Assembly (NCBI GenBank): GCA_010405405.1
Contig: MU004230.1
Span: 2,625,744-2,689,743, forward strand
DNA: 64,000 bases
Direction of reading: 5' to 3'
Source: Microthyrium microscopicum
Taxonomy: Eukaryota > Ascomycota > Dothideomycetes > Microthyriales > Microthyriaceae
Shown here piece by piece: positions 22,420-33,923 of the stretch. Each line of letters begins with the position of its first letter. Positions within the stretch are counted from its first letter, which is position 1. A program made the translations under genes and the position numbers. A model generated the notes under the pieces. That model was not told where the DNA came from. It did no database searches and was given only the letters and a program-made list of their open reading frames with translations.

Positions 22420-23029
22420 ATGCTTGCCCAACGAGTCGGCCTCCGTGGTCTCCAGCGATTTGCCTCCCGAAGCGCCCAATTGCGCGCCAGCACTCGCCAA
22501 TACTCTGCTCCATCGGAAGGCAGCTTAAACCAAAGCGGCTTCAAACTCCAGGACAATGCGTTCAACCGTGAACGTGCCGCCAACAAGGCTCACGCTGGAG
22601 GTAGTGCTGGTATGTTGGAACCATAGACTTGGACAGGCGAGGCTGTGAGCTAACAAGATACCAGAGTTTTGGCGGAAACTGTCGATATAGTATGTCCCCA
22701 CAAGTGGCTATGAAATAGACTCAATTGAGTCTGCGAGGGTGGATTAAGGTCTAACCATATTTACAACTCTAGTGTTGCTATCCCATGCCTTTTGATTGCC
22801 TCGGCAAACGCCTACACCCTCTGGAACGAGCATTGGGAGCATGAGGCACATATGCCACCACCAGAAGAACGCCCTCAGTATGCCTATCTCAACCTCCGAT
22901 CGAAGCCATATCCATGGGGCGATGGCAACAAGGTACGACCCCGCACATATTCCAGGAGCTTTGTTTGCTAACGCCGCTATTAAGACTCTCTTCTGGAATG
23001 ACAAGGTCAACTATGTCAAGGAAGACTAA
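22420..23029 (+). CDS. COX13: Cytochrome c oxidase subunit VIa (COX13), mitochondrial
   Basis: Small nuclear-encoded regulatory subunit of respiratory complex IV in the inner mitochondrial membrane. It begins with a mitochondrial presequence (MLAQRVGLRGLQRFASRSAQ). Four exons: the second is tiny (about 25 nt, AEFWRKLSIY), followed by the single membrane segment VAIPCLLIASANAYTLWNEH and the matrix/IMS tail RPQYAYLNLRSKPYPWGDGN. The last exon encodes KTLFWNDKVNYVKED. The arrangement EFWRKLS...PYPWGDG..LFWN matches the COX6a family. It belongs to the conserved APN2-COX13-APC5 MAT flank. Confidence 0.95.
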
Positions 23030-23235
23030 GGGCTGTCGAAATGCCTGGTTAAGGCAAGTTTGCTTATACTTCCGTCCAAGATCTGGATCGGTCGATACGT
23101 TGTATTTGATAAGAGCATAGATCCACTCAGTGGAAATTCATTTGTCACCTGTAATGCATTCGTACATGTCGTGATTTCTTGGTTATACATCACTACGTGG
23201 CTGGCATGGAGCAGTGTAGGCTAGTCTGTAGCCAT

Positions 23236-25896
23236 CTATTCACCATCCCCTTCGTCATCGCTATCATGAATTGCTTTGAGATGCGTGTCGTAAAGCGCAA
23301 TGTATCGTCTGGCCCAATCCTCTGCGAGTCCTGCATCGCCTCTAGCAGACGCAATCGTAGACTTTTTGCTCATACAATCACACTCGCCCCGGACATCCTC
23401 AATCCGCTTATAGTCTGGACAAAGTTAACGAGGCACGCACATCGTCGAGAAGATCACTCACAGCTCATAGCCCGATCCAAATACATATCCGCCTTCGTCA
23501 TCCACGAACCGCGCACCCGCTGGCTGTCGTTAGCTACGCCAGCCAAACCCATACACGCATCGGCCTGCCAGCAATACAACTGCGCACACAGCGCCAAATC
23601 ACCACAGCCTAGAGCCTGCGGGATGATTCCCTCGAGTACCTTCCGCTCAGCATCAAACTCGCCCAAAGCTCCAAGTATATTTGCCACGGCACCCCACGCC
23701 TCCCACAGAGCTGGGATGATTCTTGCCTGCCAGGCGGCATTGGCGGCACGCATTGCGATGCTGAAACCTTTTTGCGGCTTGCCAATGGTGTCAAATAAGA
23801 GGGCTTTTAAGACCATGACGTGAATGCGCTGGTAGATATCGGCATCGTCGGCTTTGAGTTGATCCGCAAGGTCTTCGATGGTATTGTATGCTGCATCGAA
23901 TGAACCCAGGCGTTTGAGATAGTCTATTTTCAAGAGCGATACTTGGAACGATAGATCAGGATCTATTGTTGTGCTTGATCCGGTGGGGGATAGTTGTTCG
24001 AGGAGATATGCTGCAGCATCTAGATCATGTCTGAGCGAGGTCAGTATTATAATATCACTTGTCTCGTGTAGCTTACTTTCTAAGAGCGTGCTTCAATCGC
24101 ATTAGTGCCGAATATGTCATTAGATACTGGGTGGAGCGAAGGTTCCGCCGCACCAGAGGCTGCAAATCTTCTAGAATACTTGTCGCTCGCTTGTAAAAAC
24201 CGAGTTGAACAGCCTAGACGGATTAGTACTGTTGTAGTAACGACTTCGTTCGCATACACTATGGGCTTTACGGCAAGATGCTCTAAGAACCTCGTCCACA
24301 GGAGAGCAGTAGCGATAACAGTCAAGCAGGACGTCGCAATAGCTTTCGGAGACCTGATTAAAACCTGTTCCCCATTAGACTAGTTGCGACAAGTATGGAG
24401 CGAAGTTACCAAGTCTTCCGTATATGGTGCCAGTCACCAATAGCTGACTTCCAAACATATTCTGGAAATCGTGCATGACGTTGAGATGTCCGGCTTGATA
24501 TACTCGCTCAAAAGCTTGCGGTACACTGTCTCCCTATGTTTCATAAGTCCGAATTATGCAACAACACATGAGCCACCTACCATTGATAGTATCCATTTGG
24601 ATTCATTGAGAAGAGTGGAGCTGAGCAGATTCGGGAGCTTCATTTCTTTCGCCTTGGACTTTAAGTAAGCTAGGCCTTCACGTTCGGAGCCAACAGCAAT
24701 GGACACTCCAGCTCTCTTCACTTCCTTTGGATATGTACGAGCTAGGTTGTTGAGCCAGCTTAGACTGAAATTCAGGCAGTTCATGTCTTGATTTTCACGT
24801 GCAGTTGAAATAGTCTCGTTGATGGCTGCAACAGCTTCTGAGAAGCAACCAAAATCAGCTTCGAGTATTGCCATGTGTAGAAGGGCATATTGATAGAAGG
24901 ATCGGTCCCGAGTGTGCATCGTATAGTCAAAGTATCGATGCAAGGACTCGAAAGACGTGGTATAGTCGCCGGCACGCCATGCATCAAAGAACCTGTAGGT
25001 CAGAATTTTGATCTTCTTGACTTCATACTGCACTTACTTGACAAAGTGCGCTAAACTTGGCACGGCAGCAGATCGAAGCAGCATATGTTTACAGGTGTCT
25101 CTAACTTCGTCTGGTAAGCGGTTTCCAAGTCCTGGGAATATCAGTATTGCTGGGCCCAACGTGCAAGTCAAGTCTTACTTTGAAGCTTCTCAATCTGGAA
25201 CTCGAGTAGTTTCTCCATCTCCTCTGTGCTCAGATCTTCCGGCTTGCTCTTCACTTGCTGGAAGTTGGGGTATACGGCATTTATCAGTGCAGAATCTGGA
25301 GATATATGCAGTGCGGAAAGATTGTTATCAAAGGTAAGAGTGGTGGCAGTAGATGTTCTCCTCTGCAAGGTTCTTTCTGATGGTGCGCGAAACTTCACAA
25401 AAGCTTCCCATATCTTGACAGTATCGTCAAACTGCAGACGAGCAAACTCTAGCTGAGCCCGTCGAACAAAGACCCCGAGAGGAGAGACGCGTGCTAACTG
25501 TATGACATTTCGTCCTGAACCTGCCTGGGCCGCCGGCGGCGACGGGCTTTTTGGATCGACAAGAACATTTTTGAGATCACGAAAGAACTCATGCAGTACG
25601 TGCAGATTGTTCAGGGCCCACAGCTTCTCCACGTACTTGTCGTATAGATTTCGGCCAGGTAATCCAGCTGTGACAGGAAATGGCTTTAGACATCTCTCAA
25701 AGTCATCTACTGAGAGCAACAAAGATGGCGAGGAGATCGGTTTTGAACCGTCGCTGTCGGAAACGGACTGCGGGATTACTCGAGATGTGATGAAGCGCAG
25801 AATGGGAATGATGGCTTGCGTTGGGACATCAGAGTCTGTGTATAAAATGACGAGGACTAGGAGCCCCACTTTCGAGGCGGTCAGATATCGGCTCAT
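23236..25896 (-). CDS. APC5: Anaphase-promoting complex subunit 5 (APC5)
   Basis: Scaffold subunit of the APC/C ubiquitin ligase, built of TPR-like helical repeats. It starts MSRYLTASKVGLLVLVILYT at 25896, the usual fungal Apc5 N-terminus. Several introns lie on the way (for example around 25150-25180, 24990-25035 and 24030-24080). The middle contains LHRYFDYTMHTRDRSFYQYA followed by LLHMAILEADFGCFSEAVAA, typical of the ANAPC5 domain. The C-terminal exon after an intron at about 23405-23455 reads YYKRIEDVRGECDCMSKKST and ends DSDDEGDGE at a TAG at 23236-23238. Total length is roughly 750 residues. It is the third gene of the APN2-COX13-APC5 block. Confidence 0.92.
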
Positions 25897-26387
25897 GATT
25901 GCTGATGAGTGTGAAGAGTACTGTCATCTATTTCCAAGCTCTTAAATTGCTGATGTTGACGACATCAAGGCATGGATGCTGCTTCCAGAGCTCGTTGATA
26001 TGACGGTAGCTGCGATGGCTGTTATGGTCATGTACACAGGAGCGTCCACCGTGTTTAAAGGCTATTCTCATGAAGCAAGGCAACTCAAAATTATAGACTC
26101 GGAACCAGGTTGACCAAGTCCTCAAGTCGAGGTTCTAGTCAAGGATCTGGTGAATTTTGGGTTGGTAGAGAAGACGCGTAGTTTGCACAAGCATCACGCG
26201 TTCTCAACCACTGCCAAGAATCAACATTTCCTAAAATGGACATTGCGACAGCTTCAACCAAATCACTTGAAAATTGGATTATCTTATAGAGCTTCAATTT
26301 AATGCAGCACTGGGAAGCATTTCAAATATGGGTATCTCGAGTATATATAAGCATGCTAATTTCAATGTAGATCTGCTTGATTTCCGA
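25897..26387. other. Intergenic, APC5 upstream / CIA30 downstream
   Basis: About 0.5 kb, AT-rich from 26200 to 26390. It should contain the APC5 promoter and the CIA30 3' end. No coding signal. Confidence 0.5.
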
Positions 26388-27183
26388 TTAATCATTATCG
26401 GTAAAACCTGTCAGTATCCCTTGCTCGTTCTTAGCCTCCTCTTCCAATTGAAGGCCATTCGTTGCCCACATTCGCTGCACCCGTAAGTCAAAAGGACCGG
26501 GTATTCGATCCACAAGACTAAACCCAATGCTTGTAACTTTTTGCCGTAATAGTTCTGACTGCGGTTCTGCTATCAGCCCGTGGTTGGTGCGTACAAACTC
26601 GCTCCAATCTATCAGCAGTGTCTCCCATTCCCCAGGTCGCTTAGCATATATCCGGTGCTGGTGCAAGTCGGTTGGTTCAATGCCATCTGATTGTAGATTA
26701 ACAAGGTATTTCCTCCCATCCGATTTCAACCGTATCGCTAGGAACGTATACTGATCAATATCCCAGAACCCCTTTCCGAACGCATTGCGCTTGGGATCTT
26801 TCGTTCTAAATCCAACGTAGCCTGCGCCTTTCAAATTTGGTCGCTCGGCTGGTAACTCTGTAGAGACGCTGCCAAAGAAGCGCAGGTGGCCCGGCTCTGA
26901 ATCATCAGGCTGTACAAATTCAATGTTGCTAGATGAGTAACCACCCATGTCTGAATCTGACATTGTTTTGCATTTATCGAGATAGTCTCGTCGGCCAAAG
27001 GAGACAAGAGGATAGGGTCGTTTTGGAATGCGCATTCCTTCGAACCGCATAGCTGGCGTGAGTTAGCCATGACTCCTGCTTTCTTCTTGAAGTCGTACCG
27101 TATAGTGACAGTCTTTTGAACTCCTCTACACTTCTCTGGACAAAACCAGGCTCACTCAGAAGCCTAGCTGTCGGTCGCAGCAT
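26388..27183 (-). CDS. CIA30: Complex I intermediate-associated protein 30 (CIA30/NDUFAF1)
   Basis: Mitochondrial assembly factor for the membrane arm of respiratory complex I. Two exons: a short first one starting MLRPTARLLSEPGFVQRSVE at 27183, then a long one from AMRFEGMRIPKRPYPLVSFG. The CIA30 domain is clear: SNIEFVQPDDSEPGHLRFFG, GYVGFRTKDPK, FWDIDQYTFLAIRLKSDGRK, WETLLIDWSEFVRTNHG, VTSIGFSLVDRIPGPFDLRV. The frame extends further upstream to 27258 but begins with GTG, so ATG 27183 is chosen. CIA30 next to APC5 near the mating-type locus is a pattern recorded in Botryosphaeriaceae, which supports the dothideomycete placement. Confidence 0.93.
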
Positions 27184-27648
27184 GTTGAGGGTGGTTGTGG
27201 ACTTGGCTGTAAGTGGAGAAGGTGTATCAATTGAAGTCGGTCGTCCAGTTTCTACCACGCTCCCATGATTTCGATAAATTCTACAGCTTCAGGCGCCTCA
27301 GATTCGGGATGCCGGGACTCCAAGAAACTAGATGATGCGATAGATTGATAGTTGAATGAATGTACCACGTAGCGGCGCGTTTGCACCCAGCTTTGCATGA
27401 CGTGTGCTCGTGCTTCCAAAAAATCCACTAGTCCCAAAATTTCCATCTTCAAGACCTCCTTTTGCTACAAACCTTCACATCACCACGACACATGTTTGCT
27501 TGAAGATTCTGATCACCCTAAGAGGATAATACGCATACCCGCTGAATATCTAAAATACTTGCACCCACAATCAGAAGCCCATCCATACCGTTATAACCGC
27601 ATATTTTACTCGTCCGTATATCGCCAACTTTCAACCACAGCTACGTTC
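27184..27648. promoter_or_regulatory. Divergent promoter region of two mitochondrial genes (CIA30 and RIM2-like)
   Basis: 465 bp between divergent starts of two genes whose products both act in mitochondria. No gene inside. Shared regulation is possible but is inference only. Confidence 0.4.
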
Positions 27649-28898
27649 ATGACATTCAATACTTCCACAAAACCTGATCCTCTCCAACGGACACAAACCA
27701 AGACCAGTTTTGATCCACAGCCGCCGCCTCTAGATGGGGCCTCGTCTACTCCAAATGACGCGGCAAAGCTACTACATCGACCCTCTCCTTTCGCGAAATC
27801 CTACGCGCACTTCGTAGCCGGAGCGTAAGTCTCGCGTTGCCCATAAAACACAGAGCTCCAACTAACCTTTTCTTCTCCCAAAGCGTCGGAGCCGTATCCT
27901 CCTCCACACTCACCGCCCCCCTCGATGTCCTCCGCACGCGTCTCCAATCCGACTTTTACCAAGGCCAACTCGCCGCCGCCCGTCAAGCGCGAGGCATAGC
28001 CGATCCCGCGCACCTATCCTTCCCCCGCGCATCCGCTCTGCATATCCGCGAAACCTTCCAAATCCTCTTCGCCATCCCCAAAGTCGAAGGTTGGCGCGCG
28101 CTCTTCAAGGGCCTCGGACCAAACCTCGTTGCTGTCGTGCCAGCGCGCTCTATCAACTTCTTCACATATGGCAACGGCAAGAAACTCATTTCCAAGCATC
28201 TCAACAATGGTCAGGAGGCAGCTTGGGTACACCTCAGTGCTGCGGTGATGGCAGGCGTTGTCACGGGAACGTGTACGAATCCGATTTGGGTGGTGAAGAC
28301 GAGACTACAGCTGGACAAGGCGCATGCGAGTGAAGCGCATGTTGGGAGGAAATACACGGGCGCTTTTGATTGCTTGCGCAAAACTGTTCAGCATGAAGGC
28401 GTGCGAGGCTTGTACAAGGGGTTGAGTGCTTCGTTCTTGGGGATCAGTGAGAGCGCGATGCAATGGGTCATGTATGAGGAGGGTAAGAAGCAGCTTCGGT
28501 TGCGCCAGGCGCGGATCACAGAGTCAGGTCGGCCATTGACTGGATTCGATGACTTTATGGGCTCATTTGGCGAGTCGATCGCGGCAGGTGGCGCAAAGTT
28601 TATTGCTGCTATCCTGACGTATCCTCACGAGGTTCGTTTTTCCATGACTCTCACTACGAATAAGGCTGATTTCATGCTCTAGGTTGTCCGCACGCGATTA
28701 CGGGAAGCTCCTAGGGACGGCGTCGCGAGGTACACTGGCTTGGTTCAGTGCTTTAAACTCATCTTCAAACAAGAAGGCCTCGCAGGCCTTTACGGTGGGC
28801 TGACACCGCACATGATGCGTGTTGTTCCGAGTGCGGTGATTATGTTTGGCACGTATGAGGCAGTTTTGCGATTCCTTGGGGAGGACTCTAATCTGTGA
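27649..28898 (+). CDS. RIM2: Mitochondrial carrier, Rim2-type (pyrimidine nucleotide transporter)
   Basis: Inner-membrane carrier of the SLC25 family; Rim2 and its SLC25A33/36 relatives exchange pyrimidine nucleotides. Three exons: the first starts MTFNTSTKPDPLQRTQTKTS and ends inside AGA|VGAVSS, and the last begins at VVRTRLRE. All three carrier signatures are present: PLDVLRTRL, PIWVVKTRL and PHEVVRTRL. The pattern GLGPNLVAVVPARSINFFTY, with the long first matrix loop (DFYQGQLAAARQARGIADPA) and the W in the second signature, fits Rim2 rather than other carriers. The last intron uses the donor GTTCGT. Confidence 0.9.
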
Positions 28899-29265
28899 TG
28901 CTGCGGTTACACTTCCTCGAGATTCTGCATTCATATCAATTTTTCAAGCATTCGATGGGTCATAAAACGACATACAACACATCTGCATACATCGTTTGGC
29001 GTTCATGGCATGGATTGATTCATATTCTCCCAACTCTATGTAGAAATAGCTCGACGTTTGCGAGCCAGCTTGTATTATATCAATTGTTTTGGAACTACAG
29101 GATACCGAAGAGTAGACTGCTCCCAAGAGCTCCGCTGGTCGTAACAATGTTCATCAAATGACCGCAAACTCCTTTTCCTATCATCCAAGTGTATCAACGA
29201 CCACTTCTTCGACCGTGCTCGAGCCCCATTCTCAAAGCCGAAGAGAAAATATCCATCTTCCGGGA
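28899..29265. other. Convergent 3' region between RIM2-like and SNX3
   Basis: About 370 bp between two convergent stops. Nothing but 3' flanks seen. Confidence 0.5.
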
Positions 29266-29893
29266 CTACCACGAATTCTTATCCCAATTCGGATCTACAC
29301 ACCATATCAATTAGCCTTGTATTCCCTGCTCTCCTCCACTCCCATTCAGAAATGTGACGTACCTTGAACAAAAGCCGCCATCACCTTACTTCCCGTTTGC
29401 AGCAAAGGATGCGATACAACTATCCTCAGAAACTGTTGCAACCCTTCCCGTCTATGTTCAATAACATCATCGCTGAACCGGTTCGTAAACACCTTGCCCG
29501 GCAGCGGCGGGATGTTCACACGCGCGCTCTCGCGCTCGAGCATATCGCGAAAGTGCTCGAAATCCGAGTAGCGGCGGCGCACGAGTGATTGTTTGAGTTT
29601 GAAGGCGGGGATGTTGGTTACCATGTAGATTTCGTAGTCTGTATACATGTGGCGGCCGGTGCCATGGGTTCTTGGGTCACGAACCTGAGATTTGTTAACG
29701 GAGGATTTGGAGGTTTGAAGGCCATACGAACTTCGATTTCTAGGATGTTTTCGGGGGGCCCGTAGAGTTCTTCGTAGGTTTGTTGGCGGGCTTCGGGGAT
29801 CGTTATGCTGCTGGTTAGATGGGGACTTGTGAGACCGGCGGGTTTCTTTGCGGGCGCGGCGTTTGGTGTTGCGGTGGGTGTTTGCGAGGCCAT
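29266..29893 (-). CDS. SNX3: Sorting nexin 3 (SNX3/Grd19), PX-domain protein
   Basis: PI3P-binding sorting nexin that recycles cargo from endosomes to the Golgi with retromer. Three exons (29732-29893, 29363-29684, 29266-29294) sum to 170 residues. Residues 1-54 start [20 protein letters not shown] and reach ENILEIE; then [60 protein letters not shown] and [20 protein letters not shown]. The RRYSDF and PPLPGK lipid-binding motifs are intact. The last exon is only 29 nt (DPNWDKNSW), matching the family C-terminus. The first intron is bounded by a repeated GTTCGT (see findings). Confidence 0.95.
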
Positions 29894-30355
29894 GGTGGTA
29901 GTGTCGTGTGATGCGATGCGCTCAGAGCGATGGTACAGTTGAGGCTGGGTTCCTTCAGCGCAGAAGATGTCGGTTGGTTGGCAGCGGTAGAGAGGATGTA
30001 TAGTAAGAGTTTAGAAGTGATGGATTGCGGCGAAGTGGTGTTTGGGCAGAATGATTGCGGTCAATAGAGTTGGGCGGTTGTGGTTGTTGGTAGTGAGAGA
30101 CGTCAAGTCCACATTCACAAGACTTTCAAAAGTGCCCCTCCCTCACGACGGCGAGCTGCAGTTTCCGTGATCAAGTCCATCGACGTCGTCCCTACAATTT
30201 GGTAATCCTGATTGGAGCAATTTGCCGCCTTAAGCGACCCGTTTCAAGGCGACTCATAACAGGAGGAGCGACGTGGACTTCACCCAGTCCATCTTTCAAT
30301 TGTTCTCCTTCTCTCTCATCTCTTTCAATTTGACGCTGTGTAACATTGGCATCTC
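29894..30355. other. Divergent region between SNX3 and the DUF7704-like gene
   Basis: About 460 bp containing promoters in both directions; pyrimidine-rich on the plus strand at 30285-30340. No gene seen. Confidence 0.5.
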
Positions 30356-30954
30356 ATGGCTGCAGAACTCCCAACCATTCCCTGGGCTGTGTTTACGCGG
30401 TTCGAGCCCCTATCTTTGCTAGCAGGATTCCTTGGCCCAATTCTAGCTCCCAAGTACTTCATCACTTCTCAAATCCCGTTTACATACTCCTCTATTCAGC
30501 AATCCACCATATTGAGCGAGATTGTCGCCAAAGATGCCACTGCAACTCTACTCGCCTGGCAGCTGGGAAATGCGTATTTGCTCCTAGGACTGTTGGGCAC
30601 GTTCATCTTGAACACCACGAAAGAGATTGAGGTTGTCAATGCTTACCTTTGGGCATTGTGGATAGGGGATATAGGACATGTTGGGCTAACTCTATATGCT
30701 GTATGTTGCTCTTTTTGAGTTTCGCATGTGCGGGTGATGGCAATCAGGATCAAATAATGCTAACAAGTAACCAGATGGGTTGGCATGGCACCATGAACGT
30801 AGGAGCTTGGAATGCCGTTGTTTGGGGGAATATCGCTTTCACGACCTTCTTGTTCCTCACTAGATCCGCCTATTTCTTGGGCTGGTTCAATGAGAGCCAG
30901 GCTATTGAAGAGCAACCCAAAATCAGAGCCGACCACAAGGCTCGAAAGGAGTAG
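30356..30954 (+). CDS. Small four-helix membrane protein, DUF7704-like
   Basis: A 174-residue integral membrane protein with two exons; the intron (donor GTATGT near 30701, acceptor AACCAG near 30774) joins LTLYA to MGWHGTMNVGAWNAVVWGNI. Hydrophobic segments lie at about residues 15-30 (FEPLSLLAGFLGPILAP), 67-88 (LGNAYLLLGLLGTFILNTTK), 98-115 and 130-148 (IAFTTFLFLTRSAYFLGWF). The W-H-G-T.N.G....W..N pattern in the last helices is what I associate with the fungal DUF7704 family. The biochemical function of that family is unknown. The C-terminus is charged (EEQPKIRADHKARKE). Confidence 0.8.
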
Positions 30955-31336
30955 CACTGGCGTACTCTGAATACATTATGTACAGCAATAGGTTCGACTA
31001 ATCCATAAGAGATATACCATGATTAACACACACTCTCTGAATGATAGACAGTCCTTTCTGATTTGGTATGACTGCTCTTTCTGCTATCCAGGGCGCAAGC
31101 CTTGTCCTCAGCCTTATTGTGCAACTAGCTTTCTTTCACATCATCTTACCAACAAACAAAAGTGAAGTCTCAAGTTAAATAAATTAGTGAGTGTGTCATT
31201 TATTCGTGTACATCATAATGCTTTCAAGTCGCTATATAAACAACGAAGATTTTCAAACAATCTGCCTTCCACAACATTACATTCTCACCACATTTGCCCT
31301 TTACTTTGCTAGACATCATCCTCGCTCACGCTCCTT
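30955..31336. other. Convergent 3' region before the SUR7-type gene
   Basis: About 380 bp of AT-rich sequence between two convergent stops. Nothing else seen. Confidence 0.5.
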
Positions 31337-32198
31337 CTAGACATACTCTTTGCGCACGCTAGTTCGTCTCCGGCGGAAGAAACCACTTCGACCACGCGAG
31401 CTCGATCGCTTAGACGTCTCATAAGTATTCGCTTGCTTGCGGTTCGATCCACCAGCCAGGCAGAACGTGATCATGCTCAAGAATAATAGTGCTACTGCGC
31501 CCCAGGTGAAGCCATAGGCGTATTTTCCCAGACTGGCATCGTGTTCGTTTTGGCGGAATACATTGCGGGCTTCGACGGTCCATGCGCTAGACATCTTATT
31601 AACTTGGTTCACTAGAGGTATAGGTCGTTGGACAGGGGAACTTGTGGGGAACTCACGTCATAAGCGCAGCAGCAACAGTCTGCCAAAACAGCGCAAAGGA
31701 AACCAACACACTACTGATCCACGCACCAATCCGCGTGCACAGCGCCAATCCACTGAGCAGGAATGCGCCTACGCTAAATACCAGAGCAATCAGGAAAAGG
31801 ACCCAGGCGAATCTGCTCAGGTACCACCACTTTGAGCCTGTCAAGAACGCATCAGGGACGCCAGCGGATGAGCCAAAGTTTCGGCGGTTCGCTGGATCAA
31901 AGGGGAACGCGGGGACGGGTGATCCGCAGTTGGCATTGACGTTGCCGTCGACACCACAGAGAGACCAGTAGGTCCAGCGTGCGGGGTTGGGAGCGGCCAT
32001 GCCGGTGGTATCGGCTTGGAGGAAGTAGATTTTAGTTTCGGGAGAGGAGTGGACGCCGCCGGAGAGGATTATAAAGAACTGGAAGAGGATTGCGCCGGCG
32101 AGGAAGACCAGGCTTATTAGGCCGAGGATTGGACCTTGGAGTCGTTAGCATTGTGCCGGTATGGGAACCAATTGGTGTAAGAGGTACTTACGAGCCAT
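31337..32198 (-). CDS. SUR7/PalI-family tetraspan membrane protein
   Basis: Plasma-membrane protein of the SUR7/PalI (claudin-like) family, which marks eisosomes or senses ambient pH in fungi. Three exons, the first only 7 nt (32192-32198), then 31657-32134 and 31337-31586, sum to 244 residues. It starts MARPILGLISLVFLAGAILF (helix 1). A large loop follows with the family pattern W-x-L-C-G (YWSLCGVDGNVNANCGSPVP). Helices 2 and 3 are FAWVLFLIALVFSVGAFLLS and WISSVLVSFALFWQTVAAAL; helix 4 is GFTWGAVALLFLSMITFCLA. A basic tail follows (GFFRRRRTSVRKEYV). The W..LC..C arrangement supports SUR7 over other tetraspans. Confidence 0.85.
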
Positions 32199-33923
32199 GG
32201 CGACGGTGGGGTGTGTGAAGAATTAGACAAGAAGAATTAGTAGAATAATAGAGCTCTACAGGAGCTTGGGTAGTATTAAGGGCCAGGTATATGGGATATG
32301 AATGGAGTGTAGGTTGTGGTATGAAACAAAGACAAGGACGAGGTGTAACTGGGGCAGCAGCTGGCTTGCCTTATGACTGACGAGTGACTACTACAGACAT
32401 GGAATCATGGGCAGCATCAAGAATCTTTTCACGAATGCAGGGGCATTTAGCCATTGGGCATGGACCCATTTGATCGAGTAGTGACATCGCAAGCATAAAA
32501 AAGTCAACTACGAGTACGGAGTCCTTCGGCAAGATCTAGGTACGTCATCGTTTTTCCTTCGTTCCACAAGACCACGAGACGGCTCGCGATCGTCTGTTTT
32601 CAGCACTTTGGCAATGATTTAGTATGCAACCAAGTTCTTGCTGCCAAGTAGCATGCCACGATATTTCATTTTGATGCTTGCGACACGGTCATTCTTCATG
32701 AGATGCAGTTGGAGTTGGGAGTCGCATACCACCGATCTGGGAACAGCAATGAGGCTTGCCATGTGTTGAAACAGTTGCCAACAAGATCCCTTGCTTCCAT
32801 TGTTCTATACAAAGCTCCACTGTGGATCTAGCAGACTTTACTACGATCTACTTGTACCGGTATGTATGCCATTATTCACATACCACAGACTAGGCAATAA
32901 CTCGGCAGCGCATTGACTCGAAGATGCATCATCCATGATTCAATCCTTCTCCCATGTCAAAAGGCCCAAGCCACATGGAGCTATGGACCGTTGGGCTAGC
33001 GTCCAAGATCTTGGAAGATGCCGAGAACGTCAACGCACGCGGCACAGCGCCACGTCTTTTTTTCTTTGTGACGTAGAGCCTGTCAATTATTGTCCGGCTA
33101 CCAGATCCGATCTCTATCACTCTCCACGCGAAAATCAAGGATGAGGTTATTTGATCAACTTTTTAGCCCGTCTCTCGTGAACAAATGGGTTTCCGCTCGC
33201 CCTTTTGTAAGTTCGTCATGGTTCTACGCACGACGGGTGGCTGTGTGATAAAGAAATGTTGTTTCGACGACTATGATTTGTGCCCGCTGGCTCTATGCAT
33301 GGGTGCAATACCTTGAACAGATCCAATGGGTGTCAGCAGATCTCATGGAAGTTGTGAATGCTTGCGAGATGTTCGAGTGAATAATAAGCTGCGCTTGCGA
33401 TTCGTTAAAGTGTTGAACTCTTGGGTTGGTCGGTAATAAATGTGTAGTAGAAGTATGGTAATTGTATGCTTCCGGGCTTCTGGGATACATATTATATTGA
33501 TGGCTATACTTGGTAGATACTGTGAACACAAAGGGCAAACTTATGTCATAGAGTACAATATGACTTTTCATCTATCACCTGTGCTTGCTTGATTGCAGCT
33601 CTATGTCGTCAAGGATTTTGAAATGCATGGAAAGCTGAACTTACATAAACAGATTGACTGTGTAGCGATCGAAATCAACACACATAGAAGTTTCCGACAG
33701 TTGAAAAGTCTAACATATTTTCAGCCTTACTATTATGCTTGCTTTTCCCTTGATCAATGGAGGGATCAATGGTCGATGCTGATGTCTTGGCATTGAAGTT
33801 CAAATTACCCATGCTCCTTGAACAACCGCGCAGTTGAGCTTCAAACAACCTTCACAACATCTCCATCACACGCTTACCGTGATCGTGTTGTCGTCCTCCT
33901 CTTTCTCTCATTCTGTTCTACCA
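32199..33923. other. Intergenic stretch of 1.7 kb
   Basis: Promoter of the SUR7-type gene on the left and of RAV2 on the right. Short frames (for example 33293-33571 minus) do not look like proteins. The region is AT-rich from 33330 to 33780. No gene, repeat or RNA gene recognised. Confidence 0.5.

Noticed and set aside
30396-30412. GGTTCGAGCCCC matches a tRNA B box
   Set aside because: It lies inside the coding exon of the DUF7704-like gene and has no A box upstream.
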